Shown here piece by piece: positions 25,285 to 33,813 of a DNA stretch of 64,000 nt (positions are counted from its first letter, which is position 1; each line of letters starts with the position of its first letter). This DNA comes from Pseudomonas frederiksbergensis (GTDB lineage: Bacteria; Pseudomonadota; Gammaproteobacteria; Pseudomonadales; Pseudomonadaceae): positions 124,001 through 188,000 of the forward strand of contig NZ_JQGJ02000008.1 of the NCBI RefSeq assembly GCF_000802155.2. The letters are read 5' to 3'. The notes beneath the pieces were generated by a model. It had not been told where the DNA came from, did no database searches, and was given only the letters and a program-made list of their open reading frames with translations. The position numbers and the translations under genes were made by a program.

Positions 25285-26097
25285 TTAGACATGCAGGATG
25301 TATTCGCGGACCAGCTTGCTGCCGAAGTAGGCCAGCATCAGCAGGCAGAAGCCTGCCAGGGTCCAGCGGATGGCTTTGTGGCCACGCCAGCCGAGGCGGT
25401 TGCGGCCCCACAGCAGCACGCTGAACACGACCCATGCCAGGCACGCCAGCAGGGTCTTGTGCACAAGGTGCTGGGCGAACAGGTTCTCGACGAACAGCCA
25501 GCCGGAGATCAGCGACAGTGACAGCAGGGTCCAGCCCGCCCAGAGGAAACCGAACAGCAGGCTTTCCATGGTCTGCAGGGGCGGGAAGTTGCGGATCAGC
25601 CCGGACGGGTGCTTGTGCTTGAGCTGGTGATCCTGCACCAGCAGGAGCAGCGCCTGGAACACCGCGATGGTGAACAGGCCGTAGGCGAGGATCGACAGCA
25701 GGATATGAGCAAGGATGCCCGGCTCCTCGTCGATGATCTGCACGGTGCCCGAGGGCGCGAACTGCGCCAGCAACACTGTGGCCAGCCCCAGCGGGAACAG
25801 CAGCACCAGCAGGTTTTCCACCGGGATGCGCGAGCAGGCCAGCAGCGTCAGGGCGATCACGGCCACGGCGATCAGGCTGGCGGCGTTGAAGAAATCCAGG
25901 CCCAGGCCGATCGGCGTCATCAAGTGGGTGAACAGGCTGACCGCATGGCCGAGCACCGCCAGCACGCCGAGCGTGACCAGCAGGCGCTTGTTCGCCTTGG
26001 CGCCGGAGGCCAGGCGGGTGCCCTGATAGAAGGTCGCAGCGGCATAAAGACAAGCGGCGGCGAGGGTAGCAAGCAAGCTGGGTGACAAGGGGAGCAT
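25285..26097 (-). CDS. Cytochrome c assembly-type inner membrane protein (YpjD/CcsA family)
   Basis: This 270-residue protein has eight hydrophobic helices and the CcsA/CcmC-like core IIDEEPGILAHILLSILAYG, with conserved histidines, and FPPLQTMESLLFGFLWAGWT. The tryptophan-rich haem-handling WWD motif of true CcmC/CcsA is only partly kept. The gene is divergent from ffh, the usual place for ypjD in gamma-proteobacteria. A role in haem or cytochrome maturation is inferred from the fold only. It is probably cotranscribed with the CorC-type gene. Confidence 0.85.
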   Translation of the reverse strand: MLPLSPSLLATLAAACLYAAATFYQGTRLASGAKANKRLLVTLGVLAVLGHAVSLFTHLMTPIGLGLDFFNAASLIAVAVIALTLLACSRIPVENLLVLLFPLGLATVLLAQFAPSGTVQIIDEEPGILAHILLSILAYGLFTIAVFQALLLLVQDHQLKHKHPSGLIRNFPPLQTMESLLFGFLWAGWTLLSLSLISGWLFVENLFAQHLVHKTLLACLAWVVFSVLLWGRNRLGWRGHKAIRWTLAGFCLLMLAYFGSKLVREYILHV

Positions 26098-26203
26098 AAA
26101 TCCTGTTAGGCAGGCCCGAAAGGCGCTGAGTTTGGCATAGAACCCCTACCGCACGAAAGACCGCCGCAACTGACAGCGAGGTGTACGTCGCACGCTTCTT
26201 CGC

Positions 26204-26209
26204 TATAAT
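26204..26209 (+). promoter_or_regulatory. Probable -10 box of the ffh promoter
   Basis: A perfect TATAAT lies 95 bases before the ffh start. The -35 region 17 bases upstream (GTGTAC) is poor, so an extended or activated promoter is possible. Confidence 0.45.
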
Positions 26210-26303
26210 CCGCGACCTGCCCACGCCGCAGGCTCGCCGAGCACATATTTCACGGTCTGGGCCGCCATTATCCCGGTCTCATCTGGGCCTGAAAGGATCG
26301 CGC

Positions 26304-27680
26304 ATGTTTGAAAACCTAACCGACCGTCTCTCACAGACGCTGCGCCATGTCACCGGCAAGGCGAAACTGACCGAGGACAACATCAAAGACACCTTGCGCG
26401 AAGTGCGCATGGCGTTGCTCGAAGCCGACGTCGCCCTGCCGGTGGTCAAGGACTTCGTCAATTCGGTGAAGGAACGCGCCGTCGGCACCGAAGTGTCGCG
26501 CAGCCTGACGCCGGGCCAGGCGTTCGTGAAGATCGTCCAGGCCGAGCTCGAAAGCCTGATGGGCGCCGCTAACGAAGACCTCAATCTCAGCGCCGTACCG
26601 CCAGCGGTAGTGCTGATGGCCGGCCTGCAGGGCGCGGGCAAGACCACGACAGCCGGCAAGCTGGCGCGCTTCCTTAAAGAGCGCAAGAAGAAGTCGGTGA
26701 TGGTGGTGTCGGCGGACATCTACCGTCCGGCGGCGATCAAGCAGTTGGAAACCCTGGCCAACGACATCGGCGTGACGTTTTTCCCGTCCGACCTGAGCCA
26801 GAAGCCGGTGGACATCGCCCAGGCGGCTATTAAAGAAGCAAAGCTGAAATTCATCGACGTGGTCATCGTCGATACCGCCGGTCGCCTGCACATCGATGAA
26901 GAGATGATGGGTGAGATCAAGGCGTTGCATGCCGCGATCAACCCGGTGGAAACCCTTTTCGTCGTCGATGCCATGACCGGCCAGGACGCGGCCAACACCG
27001 CCAAGGCGTTTGGTGATGCGCTGCCGCTGACCGGCGTGATCCTGACCAAGGTCGACGGCGACGCCCGTGGCGGTGCCGCGTTGTCGGTCCGCGCCATCAC
27101 TGGCAAGCCGATCAAGTTCATCGGCATGGGCGAGAAGAGCGAAGCGCTCGAGCCGTTCCACCCCGAGCGTATCGCCTCGCGTATCCTTGGCATGGGCGAC
27201 GTGCTCAGCCTGATCGAGCAGGCCGAGCAGACCCTAGACAAGGACAAGGCCGACAAACTGGCCAAGAAGCTGAAGAAGGGCAAGGGCTTCGACCTTGAAG
27301 ACTTCCGCGACCAGCTGCAACAAATGAAGAACATGGGCGGCCTCGGCGGCCTCATGGACAAACTGCCGAACATCGGCGGCGTGAACCTGGCGCAAATGGG
27401 CAACGCCCAGGGCGCGGCTGAAAAGCAGTTCAAGCAGATGGAAGCCATCATCAACTCCATGACCCCGGCCGAGCGCCGCGACCCTGAGCTGATAAGCGGT
27501 TCGCGCAAGCGCCGTATCGCCATGGGTTCCGGCACCCAGGTGCAGGACATCGGTCGCTTGATCAAGCAGCACAAGCAGATGCAGAAGATGATGAAGAAAT
27601 TCTCCGCCAAGGGCGGGATGGCCAAGATGATGCGCGGCATGGGCGGTATGTTGCCCGGCGGCGGCATGCCGAAAATGTAA
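26304..27680 (+). CDS. ffh: Signal recognition particle protein Ffh
   Basis: This 458-residue SRP GTPase binds 4.5S RNA and the signal sequences of nascent membrane proteins. The N domain is followed by the G domain with P-loop GLQGAGKTTTAGKLA, DTAGRLHID, TKVDGDARGG and GMGEKSEALEPF. The M domain carries the RNA/signal-binding region SGSRKRRIAMGSGTQVQDI and ends in a Met/Gly-rich tail. AAAGGA precedes the ATG at 26304; earlier in-frame codons are leader. Divergent from the YpjD-type gene and upstream of the rpsP operon, as in other pseudomonads. Confidence 0.98.
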   Translation: MFENLTDRLSQTLRHVTGKAKLTEDNIKDTLREVRMALLEADVALPVVKDFVNSVKERAVGTEVSRSLTPGQAFVKIVQAELESLMGAANEDLNLSAVPPAVVLMAGLQGAGKTTTAGKLARFLKERKKKSVMVVSADIYRPAAIKQLETLANDIGVTFFPSDLSQKPVDIAQAAIKEAKLKFIDVVIVDTAGRLHIDEEMMGEIKALHAAINPVETLFVVDAMTGQDAANTAKAFGDALPLTGVILTKVDGDARGGAALSVRAITGKPIKFIGMGEKSEALEPFHPERIASRILGMGDVLSLIEQAEQTLDKDKADKLAKKLKKGKGFDLEDFRDQLQQMKNMGGLGGLMDKLPNIGGVNLAQMGNAQGAAEKQFKQMEAIINSMTPAERRDPELISGSRKRRIAMGSGTQVQDIGRLIKQHKQMQKMMKKFSAKGGMAKMMRGMGGMLPGGGMPKM

Positions 27681-27831
27681 AGAATCTGCGCCGGCTGTCA
27701 TGTCGGCGTTGCCCCGCACGGAAGCGGGGATCTCCAGCAAACCCGCACTGCGCGGGAGCTGACCTGCCGTTTTTCATGACGGCTCTATGGCAGATCTTGA
27801 TCGCACGGCGCCAGGCGCCGGAAAAAGTCAT

Positions 27832-27859
27832 TTGCAAAAGTCCGGATATTCCTTAGAAT
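27832..27859 (+). promoter_or_regulatory. Promoter of the rpsP-rimM-trmD-rplS operon
   Basis: TTGCAA (27832-27837), a 16-base spacer and TAGAAT (27854-27859) precede the rpsP start by 72 bases, leaving a short leader. Confidence 0.6.
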
Positions 27860-27931
27860 ATGCGGCCTTTCGGGCACCTATGCCCGCTGTGCATTTAGAT
27901 TTGCAGCACCGACTACAGGAACGATGTTCAC

Positions 27932-28183
27932 ATGCTAACAATCCGTCTTGCCCTTGGCGGCTCCAAAAAGCGCCCGTTTTACCACCTGACCGTAACCGAC
28001 AGCCGCAACCCGCGCGACGGTTCCCACAAGGAACAGGTTGGTTTCTTCAACCCTGTTGCCCGTGGTCAGGAAGTTCGTCTGTCCGTGAACCAAGAGCGCG
28101 TAGCCTACTGGCTGAGCGTTGGTGCACAACCTTCTGAGCGCGTTGCTCAGTTGTTGAAGGAATCGGCTAAGGCCGCGGCCTGA
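27932..28183 (+). CDS. rpsP: 30S ribosomal protein S16
   Basis: This 83-residue protein of the 30S body aids assembly and binds 16S rRNA. It has the S16 opening MLTIRLALGGSKKRPFYHLT and the central DGSHKEQVGFFNPVARG. Length is typical. It is the first gene of the conserved operon rpsP-rimM-trmD-rplS; rimM begins five bases after its stop. Confidence 0.98.
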   Translation: MLTIRLALGGSKKRPFYHLTVTDSRNPRDGSHKEQVGFFNPVARGQEVRLSVNQERVAYWLSVGAQPSERVAQLLKESAKAAA

Positions 28184-28188
28184 GCAGT

Positions 28189-28725
28189 ATGAACGCGACG
28201 CCAAATGATGCCGGTGATTTGATCGTTGTCGGCAAGATCTATTCTGTACATGGCGTTCGCGGCGAAGTGAAGGTGTATTCCTTTACTGATCCGATCAAGA
28301 ACCTGTTGGACTACAAAACCTGGACGCTCAAGCGCGAAGGTAGCGTGAAACAGGTGGAGCTGGTCAGCGGACGCGGGAACGATAAGTTCCTGGTCGCGAA
28401 GCTCAAGGGTCTCGATGATCGTGAAGAAGCGCGTCTTCTGGCCGGTTATGAGATCTGCGTGCCGCGCAACCTGTTCCCTGAACTGACCGACGGCGAGTAC
28501 TACTGGTACCAGCTGGTGGGTCTGAAGGTCATCGACCACCTCGGGCAATTGCTCGGGAAAATCGATCACCTGCTCGAGACCGGTTCGAACGATGTCATGG
28601 TGGTCAAGCCTTGCGTCGGCAGCCTGGATGATCGCGAACGCCTGTTGCCCTATACCGAGCAATGCGTGTTGGCCGTCGACCTTGAAGCTGGCGAGATGAA
28701 GGTGGAATGGGATGCGGATTTCTAA
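28189..28725 (+). CDS. rimM: Ribosome maturation factor RimM
   Basis: This 178-residue factor assists maturation of the 3' domain of 16S rRNA and binds S19. The N-terminal beta-barrel has IVVGKIYSVHGVRGEVKVYS; the C-terminal PRC-barrel has DGEYYWYQLVGLKVIDHLGQ and the family end LLPYTEQCVLAVDLEAGEMK with VEWDADF. It is placed between rpsP and trmD, two bases before the trmD start. Confidence 0.97.
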   Translation: MNATPNDAGDLIVVGKIYSVHGVRGEVKVYSFTDPIKNLLDYKTWTLKREGSVKQVELVSGRGNDKFLVAKLKGLDDREEARLLAGYEICVPRNLFPELTDGEYYWYQLVGLKVIDHLGQLLGKIDHLLETGSNDVMVVKPCVGSLDDRERLLPYTEQCVLAVDLEAGEMKVEWDADF

Positions 28726-28727
28726 AC

Positions 28728-29480
28728 GTGGCTAACTTGCGCGTTGAAGTGATCACGCTGTTTCCCGAGATGTTTTCCGCCATCAGCGAATACGGCATAA
28801 CCAGCCGCGCGGTGAAACAGGAGCTGTTGCAGCTCACCTGTTGGAATCCGCGGGACTACACCACGGATCGGCATCACACTGTGGACGATCGCCCGTTTGG
28901 CGGTGGTCCGGGCATGGTGATGAAGATCAAGCCCCTGGAAGATGCACTGGTTCAGGCCAGGGCGGCAGCCGGGGAGGGTGCGAAGGTGATCTACCTGTCG
29001 CCCCAAGGCCGCCAGCTGACTCAGTCGGCGGTACGCGAGCTGGCGAATTCGGATGCATTGATCCTGATTGCCGGCCGTTATGAAGGCATTGACGAGCGTT
29101 TCATTGAAGCTCATGTCGATGAAGAGTGGTCGATTGGCGACTATGTACTGTCTGGCGGCGAGCTGCCGGCGATGGTCCTGATCGACGCGGTTACACGACT
29201 GCTGCCTGGAGCTTTAGGGCATGCGGATTCCGCCGAGGAAGATTCCTTTACGGATGGTCTGCTGGATTGCCCGCACTACACCCGACCGGAGGTGTATGCG
29301 GATCAGCGTGTTCCCGACGTGTTGCTAAGTGGCAACCACGCGCACATCCGGCGTTGGCGTTTACAGCAGTCCCTTGGTCGGACCTATGAACGACGCGCCG
29401 ATCTTCTGGAAAGCCGCTCGCTTTCTGGAGAAGAGAAGAAGCTGCTCGAGGAATACATCCGCGAGCGGGACGATAGTTAA
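28728..29480 (+). CDS. trmD: tRNA (guanine(37)-N1)-methyltransferase TrmD
   Basis: This 250-residue SPOUT enzyme methylates G37 next to the anticodon and prevents +1 frameshifting. Motifs are VEVITLFPEMFSAI, DDRPFGGGPGMVMK, the knotted SAM site YLSPQGRQL with AGRYEGIDERFIEAHVDEEW, and SIGDYVLSGGELPAM. The start is taken as GTG at 28728 (MANLRVEVIT), two bases after the rimM stop. The longer reading from 28707 overlaps rimM and is not conserved. Confidence 0.97.
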   Translation: MANLRVEVITLFPEMFSAISEYGITSRAVKQELLQLTCWNPRDYTTDRHHTVDDRPFGGGPGMVMKIKPLEDALVQARAAAGEGAKVIYLSPQGRQLTQSAVRELANSDALILIAGRYEGIDERFIEAHVDEEWSIGDYVLSGGELPAMVLIDAVTRLLPGALGHADSAEEDSFTDGLLDCPHYTRPEVYADQRVPDVLLSGNHAHIRRWRLQQSLGRTYERRADLLESRSLSGEEKKLLEEYIRERDDS

Positions 29481-29525
29481 CAACGTATCGATGGTAAGTC
29501 CGTTGACTTGCCTTAGGAGCACAGC

Positions 29526-29876
29526 ATGACTAACAAAATCATCCTTGCACTCGAAGCAGAGCAGATGACCAAAGAGATCCCTACCTTTGCCCCAGGCGAC
29601 ACCATTGTCGTCCAGGTGAAAGTGAAGGAAGGCGACCGTTCGCGTCTGCAAGCGTTCGAAGGCGTTGTTATCGCCAAGCGTAACCGCGGCGTAAACAGTG
29701 CATTCACCGTTCGTAAAATCTCCAACGGCGTTGGCGTAGAGCGTACTTTCCAGACCTACAGCCCGCAAATCGACAGCATGGCTGTCAAGCGTCGCGGTGA
29801 CGTGCGTAAAGCCAAGCTGTACTACCTGCGTGACCTGTCGGGTAAAGCAGCTCGCATCAAGGAAAAACTGGCTTAA
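29526..29876 (+). CDS. rplS: 50S ribosomal protein L19
   Basis: This 116-residue large-subunit protein sits at the 30S-50S interface. It shows the family segments [40 protein letters not shown] and [20 protein letters not shown], and ends in a Lys/Arg-rich tail. AGGAG lies seven bases before the ATG. It is the last gene of the operon and is followed by a strong terminator. Confidence 0.98.
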
Positions 29877-29892
29877 GTCCAGCTTCCGATGC

Positions 29893-29923
29893 AAAAAAAA
29901 GCAGCCTGCGGGCTGCTTTTTTG
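29893..29923 (+). terminator. Rho-independent terminator after rplS
   Basis: AAGCAGCC / GGCTGCTT pair around a short loop, followed by six Ts and preceded by eight As, so it may work in both directions. Confidence 0.9.
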
Positions 29924-30001
29924 TTGCCTGCGATTTGTGCTTTGAGCACTCTTCTCTCGTCATTTTCAAGCAATGCAGCCTTCGCTAGCTCATGAGTCTT
30001 T

Positions 30002-30898
30002 ATGCCAGCCATCGATCATCCGCTGATAGACCAGTTCCTCGACGCCCTGTGGCTGGAGAAGGGGCTCTCCGATAATACCCGTGGCGCCTATCGCAGCGAT
30101 TTGGCCCTGTTCAACGGCTGGTTACAGGAACAGAACCTGGAGTTGGCCAATGCCGGCCGGGAGCTGATCCTCGATCATCTGGCGTGGCGCCTGGAACAGA
30201 ACTACAAACCGCGCTCCACCGCACGATTTCTTTCCGGTCTGCGTGGGTTCTATCGCTATTTACTGCGGGAAAAGGTAATCGCGGTAGACCCGACCTTGCG
30301 CGTGGAAATGCCGCAGCTGGGCCGTCCGCTGCCAAAATCCTTGTCGGAAGCGGATGTGGAGGCGCTGCTGGCGGCCCCCGACCTCAGCGATCCCATCGGC
30401 CAGCGCGACCGGGCCATGCTCGAAGTGTTGTACGCCTGTGGTTTGCGGGTAACTGAACTGATCAGTTTGACGCTGGAGCAAGTGAACCTGCGCCAGGGCG
30501 TGCTGCGGGTGATGGGCAAGGGCAGCAAGGAGCGATTGGTGCCGATGGGTGAGGAAGCGATCGTCTGGGTCGAGCGCTACATGCGTGATGCCCGCCATGA
30601 CCTGCTGGGCGGGCGTCCCAGTGATGTACTGTTTCCGAGCCTGCGCGGCGAGCAAATGACCCGCCAGACTTTCTGGCACCGTATCAAGCACCAGGCCAAG
30701 GTGGCCGGGATCAATAAATCCCTGTCCCCGCACACCTTGCGGCATGCCTTCGCCACGCACTTGCTCAATCACGGCGCCGACTTGCGGGTGGTGCAGATGC
30801 TGCTGGGTCATAGCGACCTGTCCACCACTCAGATCTACACCCATGTGGCTCGGGCACGGTTGCAAGACTTACATGCCAAGCATCACCCGCGGGGCTGA
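30002..30898 (+). CDS. xerD: Site-specific tyrosine recombinase XerD
   Basis: This 298-residue recombinase acts with XerC at dif to resolve chromosome dimers under FtsK control. The N-terminal core-binding domain is LIDQFLDALWLEKGLSDNTR onward. The catalytic residues are Arg in YACGLRVTEL, Lys in GKGSKERLVPMG, HTLRHAFATHLL, the LGH of MLLGHSDLSTTQ, and Tyr in IYTHV. The PQLGRPLPKSLSEADVEALL linker is typical of XerD. It is a housekeeping gene and not part of a mobile element. It lies in its usual place upstream of dsbC-hom-thrC. Confidence 0.96.
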   Translation: MPAIDHPLIDQFLDALWLEKGLSDNTRGAYRSDLALFNGWLQEQNLELANAGRELILDHLAWRLEQNYKPRSTARFLSGLRGFYRYLLREKVIAVDPTLRVEMPQLGRPLPKSLSEADVEALLAAPDLSDPIGQRDRAMLEVLYACGLRVTELISLTLEQVNLRQGVLRVMGKGSKERLVPMGEEAIVWVERYMRDARHDLLGGRPSDVLFPSLRGEQMTRQTFWHRIKHQAKVAGINKSLSPHTLRHAFATHLLNHGADLRVVQMLLGHSDLSTTQIYTHVARARLQDLHAKHHPRG

Positions 30899-30919
30899 AA
30901 TTACAGGGTGATTATCGGG

Positions 30920-31170
30920 CTACCTGGATTGACGAAGGATGAGGTCAACAATCTGCCTTATTGTTGTAATGGAGTCCCAATCTTTTTGTGAGGAGCCCAG
31001 TTCAATTGCCATTCCACCTGCATGACGAAGCAAGCTAGATCATCATCGATAATCTCGAAGTCATGAATGAAATCGGTTTGCTCCGTCACCTGGTCAGGGT
31101 CGATAAAGCCGACTATTTCGACGAATAGCTGAATAACTTTCTCGGTAAGGGCTGCCCGGTTACTTTCCAT
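30920..31170 (-). pseudogene. DUF1493-family small protein with a one-base frameshift
   Basis: From ATG 31170 the minus strand reads MESNRAALTEKVIQLFVEIV and then HDFEIIDDDLACFVMQVEWQ, an acyl-carrier-protein-like DUF1493 pattern, and stops early at 30958. One base later, in the neighbouring frame, the expected tail continues as KDWDSITTIRQIVDLILRQS and stops at 30920-30922. The change lies in a run of five As (T5 at 30983-30987 on the plus strand): six As would restore an 83-residue protein. It could be decay, a sequencing error or a phase-variable tract. DUF1493 function is unknown. Confidence 0.7.
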
Positions 31171-31260
31171 TTTTTGCCTCATAGGCGCACAGGCCGATAC
31201 TGACCAAGTCGAAGACAGCCAGGCCGGCTGCGACAAATGGAATGCCGCGACCAATAACAG
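31160..31260 (-). pseudogene. 3' stump of a small membrane protein gene upstream of the DUF1493 gene
   Basis: On the minus strand the frame reads GRGIPFVAAGLAVFDLVSIG and then LCAYEAKNGK before stop at 31160-31162. It is preceded directly by a TAA, with no start codon. It looks like the last helix of a small membrane protein whose 5' part is gone. Its end overlaps the DUF1493 ATG, so the two were once a coupled pair. Confidence 0.55.
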
Positions 31261-31541
31261 AGTCTCCTTATCTATCCGGTATCGAAGGGATGCTATGCCA
31301 GCTCGACAGCAGGAATCTTCAAGGAATACTCAATTAGATAATTCCTACGTTATAAGAGGAATCGACCTACAGCGTGCTGCAGGGCTCCACATTCAGAAGA
31401 GCATCTACCAATGCCTTGTATCACCGGCATTCGGCCACGCGGGCCTTATGTGGTAGGCTTCTACGGTTTGCACAGTGGGCGGCTTGAACCCGAATCCATG
31501 CGTCGGTGTTCCCCGCCTATTTGTTCGCCTCAGGAGTCCCC
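31261..31541. other. Intergenic stretch upstream of dsbC
   Basis: These 281 bases carry no supported gene. A/T-richer sequence near 31330-31365 suggests decayed or foreign origin continuous with the DUF1493 remnant. The dsbC promoter must lie towards its right end. Confidence 0.4.
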
Positions 31542-32273
31542 ATGCGTTTGATCCAGATGTTCACCGCCGCCGCCATTGCGTTGGCCAGTACCTTTGCCAT
31601 CGCCGACGACGCGGCTGACCAGGCTATCCGCAAGAGCCTGGCCAACCTCGAGCTTGAAGTGCCGATCGAAACCATTTCTGCCAGCCCCATGTCCGGGCTC
31701 TATGAAGTCAAGCTCAAGGGCAGCCGCGTGCTGTATGCCAGCGCTGACGGTCAGTACATCGTCCAGGGCAACCTGTTCGCACTCAAGGATGGCAAGCCGG
31801 TCAACCTCACCGAGATCACCGAGCGCCAGGGCATCTCCAAATTGATCAACGGCATCCCGGTCGCTGAAACCGTGGTTTACCCGGCGATCGGCGAAACCAA
31901 GTCGCACATCACTGTGTTCACCGACACCACCTGTCCTTACTGCCACAAGCTGCACGCGGAAGTGCCGGAGCTGAACAAGCGCGGCATCGAAGTGCGTTAT
32001 GTGGCGTTCCCGCGCCAGGGCCTGGGCTCGCCGGGCGATGAACAGTTGCAGGCGGTGTGGTGCTCCAAGGACAAGAAAGCGGCCATGGACAAGATGGTCG
32101 ATGGCAAGGAAATCAAGGCCGCCAAGTGCGAGAACCCGGTTTCCAAGCAGTTCGCCCTCGGCCAGTCCATCGGCGTCAACGGCACGCCGGCCATCGTTTT
32201 GGCCGACGGCCAGGTGATTCCGGGCTATCAGCCGGCGCCGCAAGTCGCCAAACTGGCCCTGGACGCAAAATGA
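31542..32273 (+). CDS. dsbC: Thiol:disulfide isomerase DsbC
   Basis: This 243-residue periplasmic isomerase shuffles wrong disulfides and is kept reduced by DsbD. Signal peptide MRLIQMFTAAAIALASTFAI, cleaved after AIA. The N-terminal dimerisation domain is followed by a thioredoxin-like domain with the active site TTCPYCHKLH and the cis-Pro region GVNGTPAIVLADG. A second Cys pair is in AVWCSKDKK and AAKCENP. AGGAG before 31542 sets the start; the ATG at 31506 is too early for the signal. It precedes hom, as in related genomes. Confidence 0.95.
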   Translation: MRLIQMFTAAAIALASTFAIADDAADQAIRKSLANLELEVPIETISASPMSGLYEVKLKGSRVLYASADGQYIVQGNLFALKDGKPVNLTEITERQGISKLINGIPVAETVVYPAIGETKSHITVFTDTTCPYCHKLHAEVPELNKRGIEVRYVAFPRQGLGSPGDEQLQAVWCSKDKKAAMDKMVDGKEIKAAKCENPVSKQFALGQSIGVNGTPAIVLADGQVIPGYQPAPQVAKLALDAK

Positions 32274-32300
32274 CCTGCGTCGATCCGCTTTTGAAGATCA

Positions 32301-32329
32301 CGGCTCGGCGAAAGCGTTCGCCGGGCCGT
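32301..32329 (+). terminator. Hairpin after dsbC
   Basis: CGGCGAA / TTCGCCG with a 4-base loop, flanked by further G-C pairs, lies 28 bases after the dsbC stop. There is only a very short T tract. Confidence 0.4.
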
Positions 32330-32365
32330 TAAACACAAAGTCGCGTTGCTGCGCGGCTGTATTTC

Positions 32366-32388
32366 ACGGCCGACCTTGCGTCGGCCGT
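32366..32388 (+). promoter_or_regulatory. Strong hairpin in the hom leader
   Basis: ACGGCCGAC / GTCGGCCGT is a perfect 9-bp stem with loop CTTGC, followed by TTTC and then the hom ribosome-binding site GGGAG. It could attenuate hom or protect its message. No leader peptide was found. Confidence 0.4.
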
Positions 32389-32405
32389 TTCATGGGGAGT
32401 CAAGA

Positions 32406-33710
32406 GTGAATCCGGTCAAAGTAGGCATCTGTGGGTTAGGTACCGTCGGTGGCGGCACCTTCAACGTACTTCAGCGCAACGCCGAGGAAATTGCTCGTCG
32501 TGCCGGGCGTGGGATCGAAGTGGCACAAATTGCCATGCGCACGCCAAAGCCTCAGTTCCAGACGACCGGTATTGCGATTACCAACGATGTCTTCGAAGTG
32601 GCCACGAACCCTGAGATCGACATCGTGATAGAGCTGATGGGCGGCTATACCGTTGCCCGAGAGCTGGTACTCAAGGCCATCGAGAATGGCAAGCATGTGG
32701 TCACCGCGAACAAGGCGCTTATTGCCGTTCACGGTAATGAGATTTTCGCCAAGGCGCGCGAGAAGGGCGTGATCGTGGCGTTCGAAGCCGCCGTGGCGGG
32801 TGGCATCCCAGTGATCAAGGCGATTCGCGAAGGCCTGTCGGCCAACCGTATCAACTGGGTTGCGGGAATCATCAACGGCACCGGTAACTTCATCCTCACC
32901 GAGATGCGCGAAAAAGGGCGCACCTTCGAGGATGTACTCACCGAAGCCCAGGCCCTGGGTTATGCCGAGGCCGATCCGACCTTCGACGTGGAGGGCATCG
33001 ATGCGGCGCACAAACTGACGATCCTGGCGTCCATTGCGTTCGGCATTCCATTGCAGTTCGACAAGGCCTACACCGAAGGCATCACCAAGCTGACCACCGC
33101 GGACGTGAACTACGCCGAAGCCCTGGGCTATCGCATCAAGCACCTGGGCGTGGCGCGCAGCACCGCCAGCGGCATCGAATTGCGCGTGCACCCGACGCTG
33201 ATCCCGGCCGACCGCCTGATCGCCAACGTCAACGGTGTGATGAACGCGGTCATGGTCAATGGCGACGCCTCGGGCTCGACGCTGTTCTACGGCGCCGGCG
33301 CTGGCATGGAGCCGACCGCATCGTCGGTCATCGCCGACTTGGTGGACGTGGTTCGCGCCATGACCTCCGACCCGGAAAACCGAGTGCCACACCTGGCCTT
33401 CCAGCCGGATTCGTTGTCGGCCCATCCGATTCTTCCGATCGACGCGTGCGAAAGTGCCTATTACCTGCGTATCCAGGCCAAGGACCATCCCGGTGTGCTG
33501 GCCCAGGTGGCGAGCATTCTTTCGGAGCGTGGCATCAACATCGAGTCGATCATGCAGAAGGAAGTCGAGGAACACGATGGCCTGGTGCCGATGATCCTGC
33601 TGACCCACCGCGTGGTCGAGCAGCGCATCAACGATGCGATCGCCGCGTTGGAAGCGCTCCAGGGGGTTGTTGGCCCAGTGGTCCGTATCCGCGTCGAACA
33701 CTTGAACTGA
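32406..33710 (+). CDS. hom: Homoserine dehydrogenase
   Basis: This 434-residue enzyme reduces aspartate semialdehyde to homoserine for threonine and methionine. The N-terminal Rossmann domain shows VGICGLGTVGGGTFNVL; the catalytic domain has the signature AGGIPVIKAIREGLSANRIN and GIINGTGNFIL. A C-terminal ACT domain (YYLRIQAKDHPGVLAQVASI) is the site for threonine feedback. The start is GTG at 32406 (MNPVKVGICG) after GGGAG; the upstream ATG at 32346 lies in the leader hairpins. thrC, the last step to threonine, follows 103 bases downstream. Confidence 0.97.
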   Translation: MNPVKVGICGLGTVGGGTFNVLQRNAEEIARRAGRGIEVAQIAMRTPKPQFQTTGIAITNDVFEVATNPEIDIVIELMGGYTVARELVLKAIENGKHVVTANKALIAVHGNEIFAKAREKGVIVAFEAAVAGGIPVIKAIREGLSANRINWVAGIINGTGNFILTEMREKGRTFEDVLTEAQALGYAEADPTFDVEGIDAAHKLTILASIAFGIPLQFDKAYTEGITKLTTADVNYAEALGYRIKHLGVARSTASGIELRVHPTLIPADRLIANVNGVMNAVMVNGDASGSTLFYGAGAGMEPTASSVIADLVDVVRAMTSDPENRVPHLAFQPDSLSAHPILPIDACESAYYLRIQAKDHPGVLAQVASILSERGINIESIMQKEVEEHDGLVPMILLTHRVVEQRINDAIAALEALQGVVGPVVRIRVEHLN

Positions 33711-33723
33711 AGCAGTTGTGAGC

Positions 33724-33786
33724 GGCAAGCTGCAAGCTCCAAGTAAAGGCAGATCCGCTTTTACTTGCAGCTCGTAGCTTACCGCC
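33724..33786. repeat. Long imperfect inverted repeat between hom and thrC
   Basis: CAAGTAAA (33740-33747) pairs with TTTACTTG (33760-33767), and the flanks, built of AGCTGCAAGCT-like repeats, extend the stem with mismatches. It occupies most of the hom-thrC gap and resembles AAGCTGCAAGCT-type intergenic repeats of pseudomonads. Confidence 0.6.
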
Positions 33787-33813
33787 TACAGCTCAAACCG
33801 AAGGTTTGTCCCT

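Noticed and set aside
30002..30898. Tyrosine recombinase as a sign of a mobile element
   Set aside because: Sequence and position are those of housekeeping XerD, with no att-like repeats or cargo around it.
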